The notes: generated from the sequence alone by a model not told the origin. 64,000 nucleotides of DNA from Actinomadura harenae (GCF_003696215.1 NZ_RFFG01000017.1:1-64000); one strand, 5' to 3'. Shown: positions 1-9,083, counted from the stretch's first letter. A program made the numbers and translations.

Positions 1-1
1 C

Positions 2-958
2 CCGCCCGCCTCCGCGCCCGCGCCCGCGCCCGCCACCCCGCCCAAGGCCGCGACGCCGACGCCGCCCAAGGCGGCCGCTTCTCCGCAAGCCGCAGCGCCA
101 CCGAAGGCCGCAGCGCCGCCGAAGGCCGCCGCGCCGCCCAAGGTCGTTCCGCCTAAGGCTGTGGTGCCGCGGGTTCCTGCTCCGCAGGCCGCTGGGCCGC
201 AGGTTGCTCCGCCGCGGGTGGTGGGGCCTCGGGGGTCGGCTCCGCATCGGCATCGTGGGCATGGGCGGCATCGAGCGGCGGCGGGGATGCACAGGCCGCA
301 TGCCGTGGTTCCCCGGGTTCCGCATGTGCCCGTGCCGCGCGCCGTCGCTCCGCGGCCGCCTCGCGTGCCGCACGTCCAGCCGGGGCCCGCCGTGCCTCCG
401 GCGCCGGTGCCGCGGATTCCGGTGCCGCATGAGAACGTGACGCCGCTGGTCCCGCAGCCTCTCGTCCCGGGGGTGCCGCCTGTGCCGCACTCGCCCGTGT
501 CGCGTCCGGGCGCGCAGTCGTTGGCGCCGTCCGGGATCCCGGTGCCGACGCCGCCGCCCCAGCAGGGGCCGATGGACATGCCGACGATCGGGGCCGGCGC
601 TCCGACGTCGCCGACCGCGGTGCTGCCGACGATCAGGCCCGGGGCACCGGGGCAGAACGATCCGCTTCCCGGGCCGTCCGGGGAGTCGCAGATGACGCTC
701 GTGTCGCCGATCAGCGACATCAAGGACGCCAAGGACTGGGCCATCGTGCTCGGGATCGTCCTGGTCGCCGAGGTGGTGCTGCTGTGGGGCGTGGCGTGCC
801 TGTCGCTGCTGCGGCGGAGGCTGACGCTGAGCCGGACCGGGGCCTCCTCGGACGCGACCGCGACCGCAGGCGCGACCGCGACCGCGGCGGCGGGTGCGGG
901 CGGTAGCGCGGGCAGCGGTGCCCGCTGGTGGTCGCTTCCTCGTCTCCGCAGGTCTTGA
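2..958 (+). CDS. Pro/Ala-rich membrane protein, 5' end outside window
   Basis: The reading frame is open from the first bases of the window, so the start codon lies upstream. The visible part opens with repeated PPKAA-type units (about residues 1-55), continues as a long Pro/Val/Arg-rich stretch, and ends with one hydrophobic segment (around 745-820 nt; WAIVLGIVLVAEVVLLWG) followed by an Arg-rich and Ala/Thr/Gly-rich tail. This looks like a low-complexity extracellular or wall-spanning stalk anchored by a C-terminal membrane helix. No catalytic domain is visible. The function is unknown, and low-complexity composition makes homology statements unsafe. Confidence 0.6.
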   Translation, partial: PPASAPAPAPATPPKAATPTPPKAAASPQAAAPPKAAAPPKAAAPPKVVPPKAVVPRVPAPQAAGPQVAPPRVVGPRGSAPHRHRGHGRHRAAAGMHRPHAVVPRVPHVPVPRAVAPRPPRVPHVQPGPAVPPAPVPRIPVPHENVTPLVPQPLVPGVPPVPHSPVSRPGAQSLAPSGIPVPTPPPQQGPMDMPTIGAGAPTSPTAVLPTIRPGAPGQNDPLPGPSGESQMTLVSPISDIKDAKDWAIVLGIVLVAEVVLLWGVACLSLLRRRLTLSRTGASSDATATAGATATAAAGAGGSAGSGARWWSLPRLRRS

Positions 959-1037
959 CCTGCGGAGACGGCGTCGCGGCGGACGGCCGGTCCGTCCGCG
1001 CGCGATATCGACATCGCTCGCTTTTCCGCCAAGAGGG

Positions 1038-1058
1038 CTTGTCACCGGAGTGACAAAG
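1038..1058. promoter_or_regulatory. Palindromic operator TTGTCA-N6-TGACAA upstream of FAAL operon
   Basis: The sequence cttgtcaccggagtgacaaa contains a perfect inverted repeat TTGTCA/TGACAA separated by six bases (core 1039-1056). It lies about 200 bp before the FAAL start in a stretch without a gene. The same palindrome with a nearly identical centre (CCGGAG here, TCGGCG there) is present at 19621-19640 before the PKS gene. Two copies at the heads of two functionally related transcription units suggest one regulator; which one is not shown, although two TetR genes lie at 6869-8187. Confidence 0.6.
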
Positions 1059-1254
1059 GCGGCCCGGGGTAATGTGCGTCGAGGCTAATGCCCGCCCCGG
1101 CTACCATCCGGTAGCTTTCACGCTGCACGCTCTCATGCCGCCACCGCAACGCACCCGCCGGGAGACCGGCGAACCGCCGGGCGGCACGCACGTCCGCCGA
1201 CGGCGTCCCGGCCCATCGGCCGCCGTCCGGCCCATCCCCCCGGGAGTTGGATCC

Positions 1255-3063
1255 ATGGCACTGGGCTCGCTGCTTCCCGACTTCGCGCCCGGCGGTTCCG
1301 GCCGGATCCCGCTGGTCCAGCGGGTGGCGCGGTGGGCGCGGGAGCGGCCGGACGACCCGTCCTGGACGTTCGTGGAGTACTCGTCCGACCCGTCCGGCAT
1401 CCGGACCACGCTGACCTGGGCGGAGAGCGACCGGCGGGCGCGGGCGATGGCGACCCGGCTGCGGCGGGCCGCCGATCCCGGCGACCGGGTGGCGCTGCTG
1501 CTGCCGCAGACGCCCGACTACCTGATGACGATGCTCGGCGCGATGCTGGCGCACGTCGTCGCCGTCCCGCTGTTCTCGCCCGACCTGCCCGGCTACGCGG
1601 ACCGGCTCATCGGCGCGTACACCGACTCCGAGCCCGCCGTGGTCGTCACCTCGCGCGGCGCGCTCCCGCAGGTCGAGAAGTTCCTCGCGGACCACGACGT
1701 GCCGCGCCCGAAGGAGATCGTGATCGCCGAGGACGTCGACGTGTCCCTCGCGGACGCGTGGACGGACGAGCCGGTCGGCTTCGACGACCTCGCCTACCTC
1801 CAGTACACGTCCGGCTCGACGCGCCGTCCGGCCGGGGTGGAGATCACGCACGGGAACATCACCGCGAACGCCAGCCAGATGTGGGCGGGCTGGGCGCCCG
1901 AGCGGCCGGACCCCGAGCTGGTCAGCTGGCTGCCGCTGTTCCACGACATGGGCCTGATCGCGACGATGGCGATGCCGCTGGTGAACGGCGACCACGTGAT
2001 CTACACCGAGCCGATGGCGTTCATCATGAACCCGATGCGGTGGATGCGGCTGATCGCCGAGCGGCCGAACAAGAACGTCTACACGGCCGCGCCGAACTTC
2101 GCCTACGAGTACGTCGTCGCGCACGCGACCCCGCAGAAGCTGGACGGCCTGGACCTGTCCGGCCTTGTGACCTGCCTGAACGGCGCGGAGCCGATCCGTC
2201 CGGCGACGCTGTCGGCGTTCGCGGAGAAGCTCGCGCCCGCCGGGCTGCGGGCGGGCGCGCAGGCCCCCGGCTACGGGCTGGCCGAGGCGACGGTGTTCGT
2301 GTCGGCGGCCGCCGAGGACGCCCCGCCCAAGGTGATCACCGTCGACCGGGAGGCGCTCACGCAGGGCCGGGCCGTCGTGGTGGCCGAGGACGCCGTGAAC
2401 GCCAACCCGCTCGTCTCCTGCGGACGTCCCGTCGGGCAGATCGTCGCGATCGTCGACCCGGAGACCCGCCGCGAGCGGCCGGACGGCGTCGTCGGCGAGA
2501 TCTGGGTGCACGGCCCGAACACCGCGCCCGGCTACTGGCGCAACTCCGAGCGCAGCCAGGACACCTTCGGCGGACGCCTCGCCGAGCCCGGCGACCTGCC
2601 CGAGGGCCCGTGGACGAAGACGGGCGACTACGGCATCGCGCGCGAGGGCGAGCTGTACGTCACCGGCCGCATCAAGGACCTCATCATCGTCGACGGCCGC
2701 AACCACTACCCGCAGGACGTCGAGCTGACGACGGAGGAGGCGCACCCGGCGGTCCGCGCCGACCACGTCGCGGCGTTCGCCGTGCCGGGCGGGGAGACCG
2801 AGCTGCTGGTCGTCGTCGCCGAGCGGAACCGGCGGGTGCCGCTGGCCCGGCTCGACCTCGCCGAGGTGGAGAACGCCGTGCGCGGCGCGGTCAACGTGGA
2901 GCACGAGATGAGCGTCCACGCGTTCGTCCTGATCGAGCCGGGTGGCGTGTCGCGCACCTCGTCCGGCAAGATCGCCCGAGCCGCCACCCGGCGGCGGTAC
3001 CTCGCCGGGGAGCTCGCCACCACCGAGGCGAGGCTCGCGACGCGGGCGGCCGCACGCGGATAG
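1255..3063 (+). CDS. Fatty acyl-AMP ligase (FadD32-like FAAL)
   Basis: A 602-residue ANL-superfamily enzyme, the usual FAAL length. The adenylation P-loop YTSGSTRRPAGV begins at residue 184; SWLPLFHDMGL, the FAAL-type NGAEPI, GYGLAEAT (about 340), TGDYG with Asp458, GRIKDLIIVDGRNHYPQDVE and the C-terminal SSGKI with Lys572 are all present. Enzymes of this group activate a fatty acid as the acyl-adenylate and pass it to a carrier protein. I chose ATG 1255, behind a GGGAG-like site, because 61 extra residues from 1072 would be Arg/Pro-rich and unlike the family. The MmpL gene follows after 51 bp. The N-terminal carrier domain of the PKS at 19753 is the obvious acceptor in this window, by analogy with FadD32/Pks13; that partnership is inferred. 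Confidence 0.92.
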   Translation: MALGSLLPDFAPGGSGRIPLVQRVARWARERPDDPSWTFVEYSSDPSGIRTTLTWAESDRRARAMATRLRRAADPGDRVALLLPQTPDYLMTMLGAMLAHVVAVPLFSPDLPGYADRLIGAYTDSEPAVVVTSRGALPQVEKFLADHDVPRPKEIVIAEDVDVSLADAWTDEPVGFDDLAYLQYTSGSTRRPAGVEITHGNITANASQMWAGWAPERPDPELVSWLPLFHDMGLIATMAMPLVNGDHVIYTEPMAFIMNPMRWMRLIAERPNKNVYTAAPNFAYEYVVAHATPQKLDGLDLSGLVTCLNGAEPIRPATLSAFAEKLAPAGLRAGAQAPGYGLAEATVFVSAAAEDAPPKVITVDREALTQGRAVVVAEDAVNANPLVSCGRPVGQIVAIVDPETRRERPDGVVGEIWVHGPNTAPGYWRNSERSQDTFGGRLAEPGDLPEGPWTKTGDYGIAREGELYVTGRIKDLIIVDGRNHYPQDVELTTEEAHPAVRADHVAAFAVPGGETELLVVVAERNRRVPLARLDLAEVENAVRGAVNVEHEMSVHAFVLIEPGGVSRTSSGKIARAATRRRYLAGELATTEARLATRAAARG

Positions 3064-3114
3064 CCCGGTTAGGCTCCCCGGCACCGGGGACGCTCGAACG
3101 ACTTCTGGAGGACC

Positions 3115-5745
3115 ATGCTCGGGGGGCTGGGCCGTCTCATCCAACGGCAGCGCTGGACCAGCCTCGTCCTGATCCTGCTGATCACGGGGTTCGCGGCGCT
3201 CTGGGGCGCGGGCGTGCTGGCGAAGTTCAAGCAGGGCGGGTTCGAGGATCCCAAGGCGTCCTCGACCACCGTCGCCAAGCTCGGCTCGACCTATTTCGGG
3301 AGCACCAACCCCGACGTGCTCGTGCTCTACAAGAGCGACACGATGACGGTGGACGACCCGCGCTACCAGGCGGCGGTCGTCTCCACGGTCGCGCGGCTGC
3401 CGAAGGCGTACGTCAGCCAGATCATCACGTACTGGTCGTTCGACAAGAAGTCGGACGCCGACAACCTCGCCTCGCGCGACCGGCACCAGACGATCGTCAC
3501 CCTGAAGATCGCCGGGGCGAACGACACCGTGCGCGGGGAGAACTACCTCGCGGTCAAGGACCATCTCAAGGCGCCCGGGCTCGACACCCGGCTCGGCGGC
3601 GGGTTCCCGCTCGGCACCGAGTTCGGCACGCAGGTCGTCGCGGACATCGTGCACGCCGAGACGATCACGGCGATCCCGCTGTTCGTGCTGCTGGTGATGC
3701 TGTTCGGCGCGGTGACGGCGTCGCTGCTGCCGATGGTCGTCGCGCTGTTCTCGGTCCTCGGCGGGCTCGCCGTCCTGCACCTGGTGACCTACGTCGCGGA
3801 CGTCACGTCGATGGCGCTCGAGGTCGTCACGATGATGGGCGTCGGCCTCGCCATCGACTACTCGCTGTTCGTGGTGAGCCGGTTCCGCGAGGAGCTGGAG
3901 CACGGCCAGCGCGCCGCCGGGCTGCCGCCTGGGAAACCCTGGAAACAGGGGGCGACGCGGGCCGACCGGCAGGCGGCGAAGAAGGCGCACCGGGCGCTGC
4001 CGCGGGACGAGCGGCGGACCGTCCGCCGGGAGTACAAGAGCGCGCTCAAGCCGGTCGTGCGGACCGCGCTCGGCCGGACGCTCGCCACCGCCGGTCGGAC
4101 GATCATGGTGTCCGGCGTGACCGTGTCCGCCGCCCTCGCCGGCCTGCTCCTGTTCCCGCAGATGTTCCTGCGGACGATCGGCCTGGCCGGGATCGCGACC
4201 GTGCTGGTCGCGGTGTTCGGCGCGACCGTCCTGCTGCCGACGATGCTCGCGCTGCTCGGCCCGAAGGTCGAGTTCGGGCGGATGCCGTGGCGGCGCCCGG
4301 ACGCGCACCGCGACCCGGACTCCGGTTTCTGGTTCCGGCTCGGCACCAGCGTCATGCGGCGTCCGCTGCCGTACTTCGCGGCCGTCCTGGTGGTTCTCGG
4401 CGTGATGTTCGGGCCGTTCCTGCACGTCCAGTTCGGGTCGATCGACGCGCGCGTCCTGCCGAAGGACAGCCCGTCGCGCGGGGTGTTCCAGACCGTCCAG
4501 AGCCAGTTCCCGAACCAGACGGCCGAGCCGATCGACGTCGTCCTGTCCGGGGACCTGGTGCCGAGGCACTGGACGCCGTCGAGGAAGGGCGACAACATCC
4601 CGCCCTTCCTGGAGGACTTCCGCAGGCGGCTCGCCGCGATGCCCGGCGTGACGGACGCCAAGTTCACCGGTTACGCGGGCGACTATCCCGGCGTCCGGAT
4701 CTCGGTCACGCACAAGTACGCGCCCATGGACGAGCACGCCCAGCGGCTGGTGAAGGACATCCGGCACCTGTCCCTCTCCAAGGACGGCGTCCCGATGCAC
4801 ATCGACGTCGGCGGCGCCACCGCGGGCCAGATGGACCTGATGTCGAGCCTCATCCGGACGCTGCCGAAGATGGCGCTGTTCGTCGGCGTCGCGACGTTCG
4901 TCCTGCTGTTCATGTTCTTCGGGTCGGTGGTGCTGCCGCTCAAGGCGATCGTCATGAACGTGCTGTCCATCGGGGCGTCGTTCGGCGCGATCGTGTGGGG
5001 CTTCCAGTACGGGCACCTCGCGGGCGTCCTGGACTTCACGCCGACCGGAAGCGTCGAGGCGACCTCGATGATCCTCATCCTGTCGGTCGTGTTCGGCCTG
5101 TCCATGGACTACGAGGTCTTCCTGCTGTCCCGGATCCGCGAGGAGTGGGACCACAGCCACGACAACCGCATGGCCGTCGCGCGCGGCATGCAGAAGACCG
5201 GCTCGATCATCACGAGCGCCGCGCTGCTGTTCCTCGTCGTCATCGCCGGGTTCTCGATGGCCGGGATCACCGTGGTGAAGCTGATCGGCGTCGGCATGTT
5301 CGTCGCCGTCACGGTGGACGCGCTGCTCGTGCGGTCCCTGCTCGTCCCGGCGACCATGCGGTTCATGGGACGCGCGAACTGGTGGCTCCCGGGCTTCCTC
5401 GCGGGCCTGCACGCGGCCCTCGACCTGCGGGAGCGGGACGAGCCCCTGCCCGGTACGCCCGCCCCGGCGGCGGCCGCTCCCGCGCCGCGCGGGCCCGCGG
5501 AGGCCGCGCCGGGCGTGATCGCGGTCGACTGGAAGAGCACCCCGGCGACGGCGAACGGGGAGTCGCGTTCGGGCACGTCAGAGGCGGTGCCGGACATGTC
5601 GGCGGACGGTCCGTGGCGGCCCTGGGCGGGCGGACGGCCGGAACCGGGAACGGCCCTTCCGGGTGACTCCCGGCGTGAGATAGTTCCCAACCACGATGGT
5701 TCAGGCTGGAGCTGGAACACCGTCAAGGAGAACGATGACCCGTAG
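3115..5745 (+). CDS. MmpL-family RND lipid transporter
   Basis: An 876-residue polytopic protein with the RND/MmpL plan: TM1 near residues 17-35, a large extracytoplasmic loop, a TM bundle near 185-370, a second loop, and a second bundle near 580-760. The two proton-relay Asp-Tyr pairs are visible in GLAIDYSLFVVSRFREE (Asp248) and LSMDYEVFLLSRIREE (Asp665). The C-terminus is a short Pro/Ala-rich cytoplasmic tail. GGAGG stands just before the ATG. MmpL proteins export lipids or siderophores in mycolata. Position between a FAAL and an Ag85-like esterase points to a lipid substrate. The last 11 bp overlap the next gene, so the three genes are probably one operon. Confidence 0.93.
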   Translation: MLGGLGRLIQRQRWTSLVLILLITGFAALWGAGVLAKFKQGGFEDPKASSTTVAKLGSTYFGSTNPDVLVLYKSDTMTVDDPRYQAAVVSTVARLPKAYVSQIITYWSFDKKSDADNLASRDRHQTIVTLKIAGANDTVRGENYLAVKDHLKAPGLDTRLGGGFPLGTEFGTQVVADIVHAETITAIPLFVLLVMLFGAVTASLLPMVVALFSVLGGLAVLHLVTYVADVTSMALEVVTMMGVGLAIDYSLFVVSRFREELEHGQRAAGLPPGKPWKQGATRADRQAAKKAHRALPRDERRTVRREYKSALKPVVRTALGRTLATAGRTIMVSGVTVSAALAGLLLFPQMFLRTIGLAGIATVLVAVFGATVLLPTMLALLGPKVEFGRMPWRRPDAHRDPDSGFWFRLGTSVMRRPLPYFAAVLVVLGVMFGPFLHVQFGSIDARVLPKDSPSRGVFQTVQSQFPNQTAEPIDVVLSGDLVPRHWTPSRKGDNIPPFLEDFRRRLAAMPGVTDAKFTGYAGDYPGVRISVTHKYAPMDEHAQRLVKDIRHLSLSKDGVPMHIDVGGATAGQMDLMSSLIRTLPKMALFVGVATFVLLFMFFGSVVLPLKAIVMNVLSIGASFGAIVWGFQYGHLAGVLDFTPTGSVEATSMILILSVVFGLSMDYEVFLLSRIREEWDHSHDNRMAVARGMQKTGSIITSAALLFLVVIAGFSMAGITVVKLIGVGMFVAVTVDALLVRSLLVPATMRFMGRANWWLPGFLAGLHAALDLRERDEPLPGTPAPAAAAPAPRGPAEAAPGVIAVDWKSTPATANGESRSGTSEAVPDMSADGPWRPWAGGRPEPGTALPGDSRREIVPNHDGSGWSWNTVKENDDP

Positions 5746-6766
5746 GCCGCGTCGCCCCGTCTCCCGCACGATGCCGACGGTGGCCACGGCCGCCGTCATC
5801 GCCGGTGCCCTGCTTCCCCTCACGGCGACGACCGGGACGGCGGACGCCGCGACCCTCGCGAAGGCCGACGACGGCGCGTCCATCGCCGCGTACAAGTGGC
5901 TGAACAAAACGAAGACGGCGTTCGACATCACGGTCGAATCGCCCGCGCTCGGCGCGCAGCGCAAGGTCCGCGTGCTGCTGCCGAAGGGCTACAGGTTCTC
6001 GTCCCCGAAGGCGTGGCCGGTCGTGTACGCCTACCACGGCGGCAACGACTCCTACGTCTCGTGGACGCGCAGCTCCGACATCCAGAGCGTCGCGTCCAAG
6101 TGGGGCGTCATGGTGGTGATGCCGGAGGGCGCGAACGGTTCCTACACGAACTGGTTCAACTACGGGAAGGGCGGCACTCCGCGCTGGGAGGACTTCCATA
6201 TGAAGGAGGTCCGGCAGCTCGTCGAGCGGAACTACCACGCGGGCGCGTCGCGCGCGGTCATGGGCATCTCGTCCGGGGCGGAGGGCGCGTGCACCTACGC
6301 CGGACGGTATCCCGGCGAGTTCCGGTTCGCGGCGTGCTTCAGCGGCGTCCTGTCGATGAGCCTGCCCGGAATCCCGGCGCTGCTCATGTACACCAACACC
6401 AAACCCGGCGTCGACCCGAACGCGATCTGGGGCATCCCGCGCGTTGACCAGGCGAACTGGGACGCGCACGACCCGGTGAAGCTGCTGTCCAAGGTCCGCG
6501 GGACGCGGTTCTACGTGTCGGCGGGCAACGGCACGCCCGGCCCCTTCGACAAGCCCGGCACCGCACCCTGGGACATCGGCTACCTCAGCGAGAAGGCCGT
6601 CAACCCGACCGTCCAGGACTTCGCGAAGCGGGCGCGGCAGCTGCACATCCCGATCACGGCGCACATGTACGGTCCCGGACGTCACTCGTGGCCGTACTGG
6701 AAGCGCGAGATGCACACCGCATGGCCGCAGATCATGAAGGCCATCGGGGCCAAGCCCGTCCGCTGA
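5735..6766 (+). CDS. Secreted antigen-85/esterase-D-like alpha/beta hydrolase
   Basis: A 343-residue secreted protein: signal peptide about residues 1-38 with cleavage near TADA, then an esterase fold. Visible are PVVYAYHGG (oxyanion region), the nucleophile motif GISSG with Ser179, and GRHSWPYWKREM near the C-terminus, the place and context of the catalytic His in antigen 85 mycolyltransferases. Ag85 homologues move acyl chains between trehalose or wall acceptors outside the cell; simple esterase activity is the alternative. ATG 5735 has an AAGGAG site and overlaps the MmpL stop by 11 bp, which suggests translational coupling and a role in handling the exported lipid. Confidence 0.85.
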   Translation: MTRRPRRPVSRTMPTVATAAVIAGALLPLTATTGTADAATLAKADDGASIAAYKWLNKTKTAFDITVESPALGAQRKVRVLLPKGYRFSSPKAWPVVYAYHGGNDSYVSWTRSSDIQSVASKWGVMVVMPEGANGSYTNWFNYGKGGTPRWEDFHMKEVRQLVERNYHAGASRAVMGISSGAEGACTYAGRYPGEFRFAACFSGVLSMSLPGIPALLMYTNTKPGVDPNAIWGIPRVDQANWDAHDPVKLLSKVRGTRFYVSAGNGTPGPFDKPGTAPWDIGYLSEKAVNPTVQDFAKRARQLHIPITAHMYGPGRHSWPYWKREMHTAWPQIMKAIGAKPVR

Positions 6767-6868
6767 CCTGGGCGCCCGGTCCGCCCGGCCGTCTCGGGGG
6801 CGCGTGCCTCGACGTTCGGCAAGTAGGGTGGACGGGACGGCTCGTGAGCGGAGGAGCGCGCGGACGCC

Positions 6869-7564
6869 ATGTTGGGGCTCCCGGACATCCCACTTCCCGG
6901 CACCCGGTCGGCGCTGGAGCCCGGCCGGGCCATCAAGCCCGGACGGCACGGCCTGCCGCCCGAGACCGTGGCCGCCATCCAGCGCGACCGGCTGATCGAC
7001 GCGTTCGTCCAGGTCGTCGCCGAGCGCGGTTACGCCGGGGCGACGATCGGCCGGATCACCGACGCCGCGGGCGTCACCAAGAAGACGTTCTACACGCACT
7101 TCGCCGAGCTGGACGACTGCTTCCTCGCCGCCTACGAGCGCGGCACGGCGATCGTCCTGGAGTGCATGTCCGCCGCGTTCGGCGCGGAACGCACCTGGCC
7201 GGACAGCATCCGCGCCGCGCTCCGCACCGTCCTGTGCATGCTGGCCGACGCCCCGCCGTTCGCGCGGATGGCGATGGTCGAGGTGAACGCGGGAGGCCCG
7301 CGCGTCCGGCGCGCGCGGATCGAGTGCATGGAACGCTTCCGCGCGTTCTTCGCCGGGCCCGGCGAGGTGGCCGTGCCGACCATCGTCGCGGACGCCGTCG
7401 TCGGCGGTGTCTACAGCGCCATCTACGTCCAGATCGAGAACGGCGAGACGACGGACCTTCCCGAGTTGCTTCCCCAGCTCACCTACTTCTCGCTGATGCC
7501 GCTGATCGGACGCCGCGCCGCCGCCCGCTACCTGGAGACGGCGGCGTCGGAGGCCGCGAAGTAG
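6869..7564 (+). CDS. TetR/AcrR-family regulator
   Basis: 231 residues. After about 30 variable residues comes a TetR DNA-binding domain (residues about 32-80: GYAGATIGRITDAAGVTKKT and FYTHFAELDDCFLAAYE). The C-terminal half is helical, as expected for a ligand pocket, and has no recognisable subclass. A GAGGAG site lies 12 bp before ATG 6869. It sits 100 bp after the FAAL-MmpL-esterase operon, on the same strand, and converges with a second TetR gene, their 3' ends overlapping by 37 bp. It is a candidate regulator of the shared palindrome at 1038 and 19621; no direct evidence. Confidence 0.88.
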   Translation: MLGLPDIPLPGTRSALEPGRAIKPGRHGLPPETVAAIQRDRLIDAFVQVVAERGYAGATIGRITDAAGVTKKTFYTHFAELDDCFLAAYERGTAIVLECMSAAFGAERTWPDSIRAALRTVLCMLADAPPFARMAMVEVNAGGPRVRRARIECMERFRAFFAGPGEVAVPTIVADAVVGGVYSAIYVQIENGETTDLPELLPQLTYFSLMPLIGRRAAARYLETAASEAAK

Positions 7565-8187
7565 CCGAGCGTGAACGCGGCGAGCGCGGGCGCGAGATCG
7601 GGGAGCTCCCGCGTCCGGCCTGCGGCGACGCGCGCATAGACCGTTCCGTAGAGGCCCCCGATGATCGCGTCCCGCACGACGTCCGGCAGCGCTCCGGGGT
7701 CGGGTTCGGGAGCGGGGTCGGGGCCGGAGGCAGGCCCGCGGTCTCGGCCCGGGCCGGGACTGGAATCCGGGACAGGGCCGGGGCTCGGTCCGCGGAGCAG
7801 GCCGCGCAGGCCGCCGAGGAACCGCAGCCGTTCGAGGCGGACGCGCGGACCGGCGGAACTGACGTCCAGCAGGCAGGCCCGCGCGTGCTCCGGGGACGCG
7901 GCGATCATCGCCAGCACGGTGCCGAGTGCCGCCGACAGTCCCGCGCGCCAGTCGGATCCGGCCGCGCGGAACGCGGCGTCCGCCCGTGACCGCAACAGGC
8001 CGGTGCAGTGCCGGTAGAGCGCGACGAAGCAGTCGTCCAGGTCGGTGAACCGGGCGTGGAAGGCCGCCTCGCTGAGTCCGGCGGCGTCCGCCACGTCGCG
8101 CGGGCGGGTCCGGGGATAGCCGCGTTCGGCCACGGTGCGCGCGAACGCGCCGAGGAGTAGGTCGTGTTCGTGATCGGGTGTCGTCAT
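7528..8187 (-). CDS. TetR-family regulator with Pro/Gly-rich insert
   Basis: 219 residues. The N-terminal HTH is clear (GYPRTRPRDVADAAGLSEAA, FHARFTDLDDCFVALY). The C-terminal domain resembles that of the neighbouring TetR (ARACLLDVSSAGPRVRLERL here, ARMAMVEVNAGGPRVRRARI there; similar C-terminal IIGGLYGTVYARV), so the two are probably paralogues. Unlike its neighbour it has a loop of about 30 residues made almost only of Pro, Gly, Ser, Asp and Arg between the two halves of the ligand domain. It is divergent from the secreted protein gene at 8346, and the promoter between them carries an inverted repeat. Confidence 0.87.
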   Translation of the reverse strand: MTTPDHEHDLLLGAFARTVAERGYPRTRPRDVADAAGLSEAAFHARFTDLDDCFVALYRHCTGLLRSRADAAFRAAGSDWRAGLSAALGTVLAMIAASPEHARACLLDVSSAGPRVRLERLRFLGGLRGLLRGPSPGPVPDSSPGPGRDRGPASGPDPAPEPDPGALPDVVRDAIIGGLYGTVYARVAAGRTRELPDLAPALAAFTLGYFAASDAAVSR

Positions 8188-8250
8188 CGAGGGCTCCGCT
8201 TCGGACCGCCGCTCCCCGGCGTCCGGATCCGGACGCCTCCCTGACTCAGG

Positions 8251-8279
8251 TTGACATGAAACACCACTTGGTTTCTAGT
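8251..8279 (+). promoter_or_regulatory. Promoter with inverted repeat GAAAC-N8-GTTTC
   Basis: A consensus -35 TTGACA (8251-8256), a 17-bp spacer and a -10-like TCTAGT (8274-8279) point at the secreted protein gene 8346. The spacer holds the inverted repeat GAAAC (8258-8262) and GTTTC (8271-8275), well placed for a TetR-type repressor to block polymerase. The same layout and much of the sequence recur before the gene at 9864. The divergent TetR gene starts at 8187. Confidence 0.55.
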
Positions 8280-8345
8280 GGCACTCAGAACTCCCGCATC
8301 CGGCCGGTGCATCCACCCCACCCGTCCCGAGAGAGGACGCAGCAC

Positions 8346-8951
8346 ATGCCTTCGCGGATCATCAGCACGGCCCTGGCCGCCGCAGCCACCACCACGGGTC
8401 TGTTCGCCCTCGCCGCCGCCCCGGCGTCGGCCGCCGGCGGCATCTCCCCGGCCAGCACCCACATCGTCGCCACCAGCAGCAACGTCAAGTTCGCCGGATC
8501 CCTGGGCGGGCTGTTCAACTTCTCGGTCACCTGCCAGACGGCGACCGTCGCGTTCGACACCCCGGCGTCGGGCTACGGCCCGGTGAACCTGAACCCCGGC
8601 ACGCCGAGCAACCCGAGCTTCGTCAACTGCAAGGACAACTTCGGCGGGACCGCGACCATCACGCCGCACGGCGTGTGGACGCTGTCGGCCACCGGCGGGT
8701 CCTCGCCCACCGTCACCGTCACCATCCCCACCGGAGGGGCGACCTTCACCACCTCGACGCTGCCCGGCTGCACGGTCACCGCCGCGCCGTCCGCGCCCGC
8801 GCCGATCAGCGGCCCGTACACCAACCCGCCGACCGCCTCGATGGCCCTCAGCGCCTCGGTGCCGTTCTCCGGGGTCGGCTGCGGTTCCCTCAGCCCGACC
8901 GGTTCGGTGACCGGCACCTTCACCACGAGCCCGGCGGTCACGATCTCCTGA
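8346..8951 (+). CDS. Small secreted protein, tandem paralogue 1
   Basis: 201 residues with a signal peptide (MPSRIISTALAAAATTTGLFA..., cleavage near ASAA, about residue 30). The mature part is Thr/Ser/Gly-rich with four Cys and no charged core, the look of a secreted beta-rich protein. It shares the block TPASGYGPVN-NPGTP-NPSF-NC and a late LPGCT motif with the next gene, so both come from a duplication. Start 8346 is preceded by GAGAGAGGA, a leader also conserved in the paralogue. I do not recognise a characterised family. No membrane anchor is seen after the signal peptide. Confidence 0.8.
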   Translation: MPSRIISTALAAAATTTGLFALAAAPASAAGGISPASTHIVATSSNVKFAGSLGGLFNFSVTCQTATVAFDTPASGYGPVNLNPGTPSNPSFVNCKDNFGGTATITPHGVWTLSATGGSSPTVTVTIPTGGATFTTSTLPGCTVTAAPSAPAPISGPYTNPPTASMALSASVPFSGVGCGSLSPTGSVTGTFTTSPAVTIS

Positions 8952-9083
8952 CCGTCGTCCTCCTGACCGATGCCTGAGCGGGCCGCCCGGCAACCCCGGG
9001 CGGCCCGTCCTGCCCTCCGGCGGACGCCCTCACCCCGCCGTCGGGGGACGCCTTCACCCATCCGTCCTGAGAGAGGACGCGCC

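Noticed and set aside
1042-5412. Open frame of over 1400 codons on the minus strand
   Set aside because: It is the antisense of the FAAL and MmpL genes. Long open antisense frames are expected at this GC content; the composition (Arg, His, Asp, Gln) has no domain and the plus-strand genes have clear motifs.
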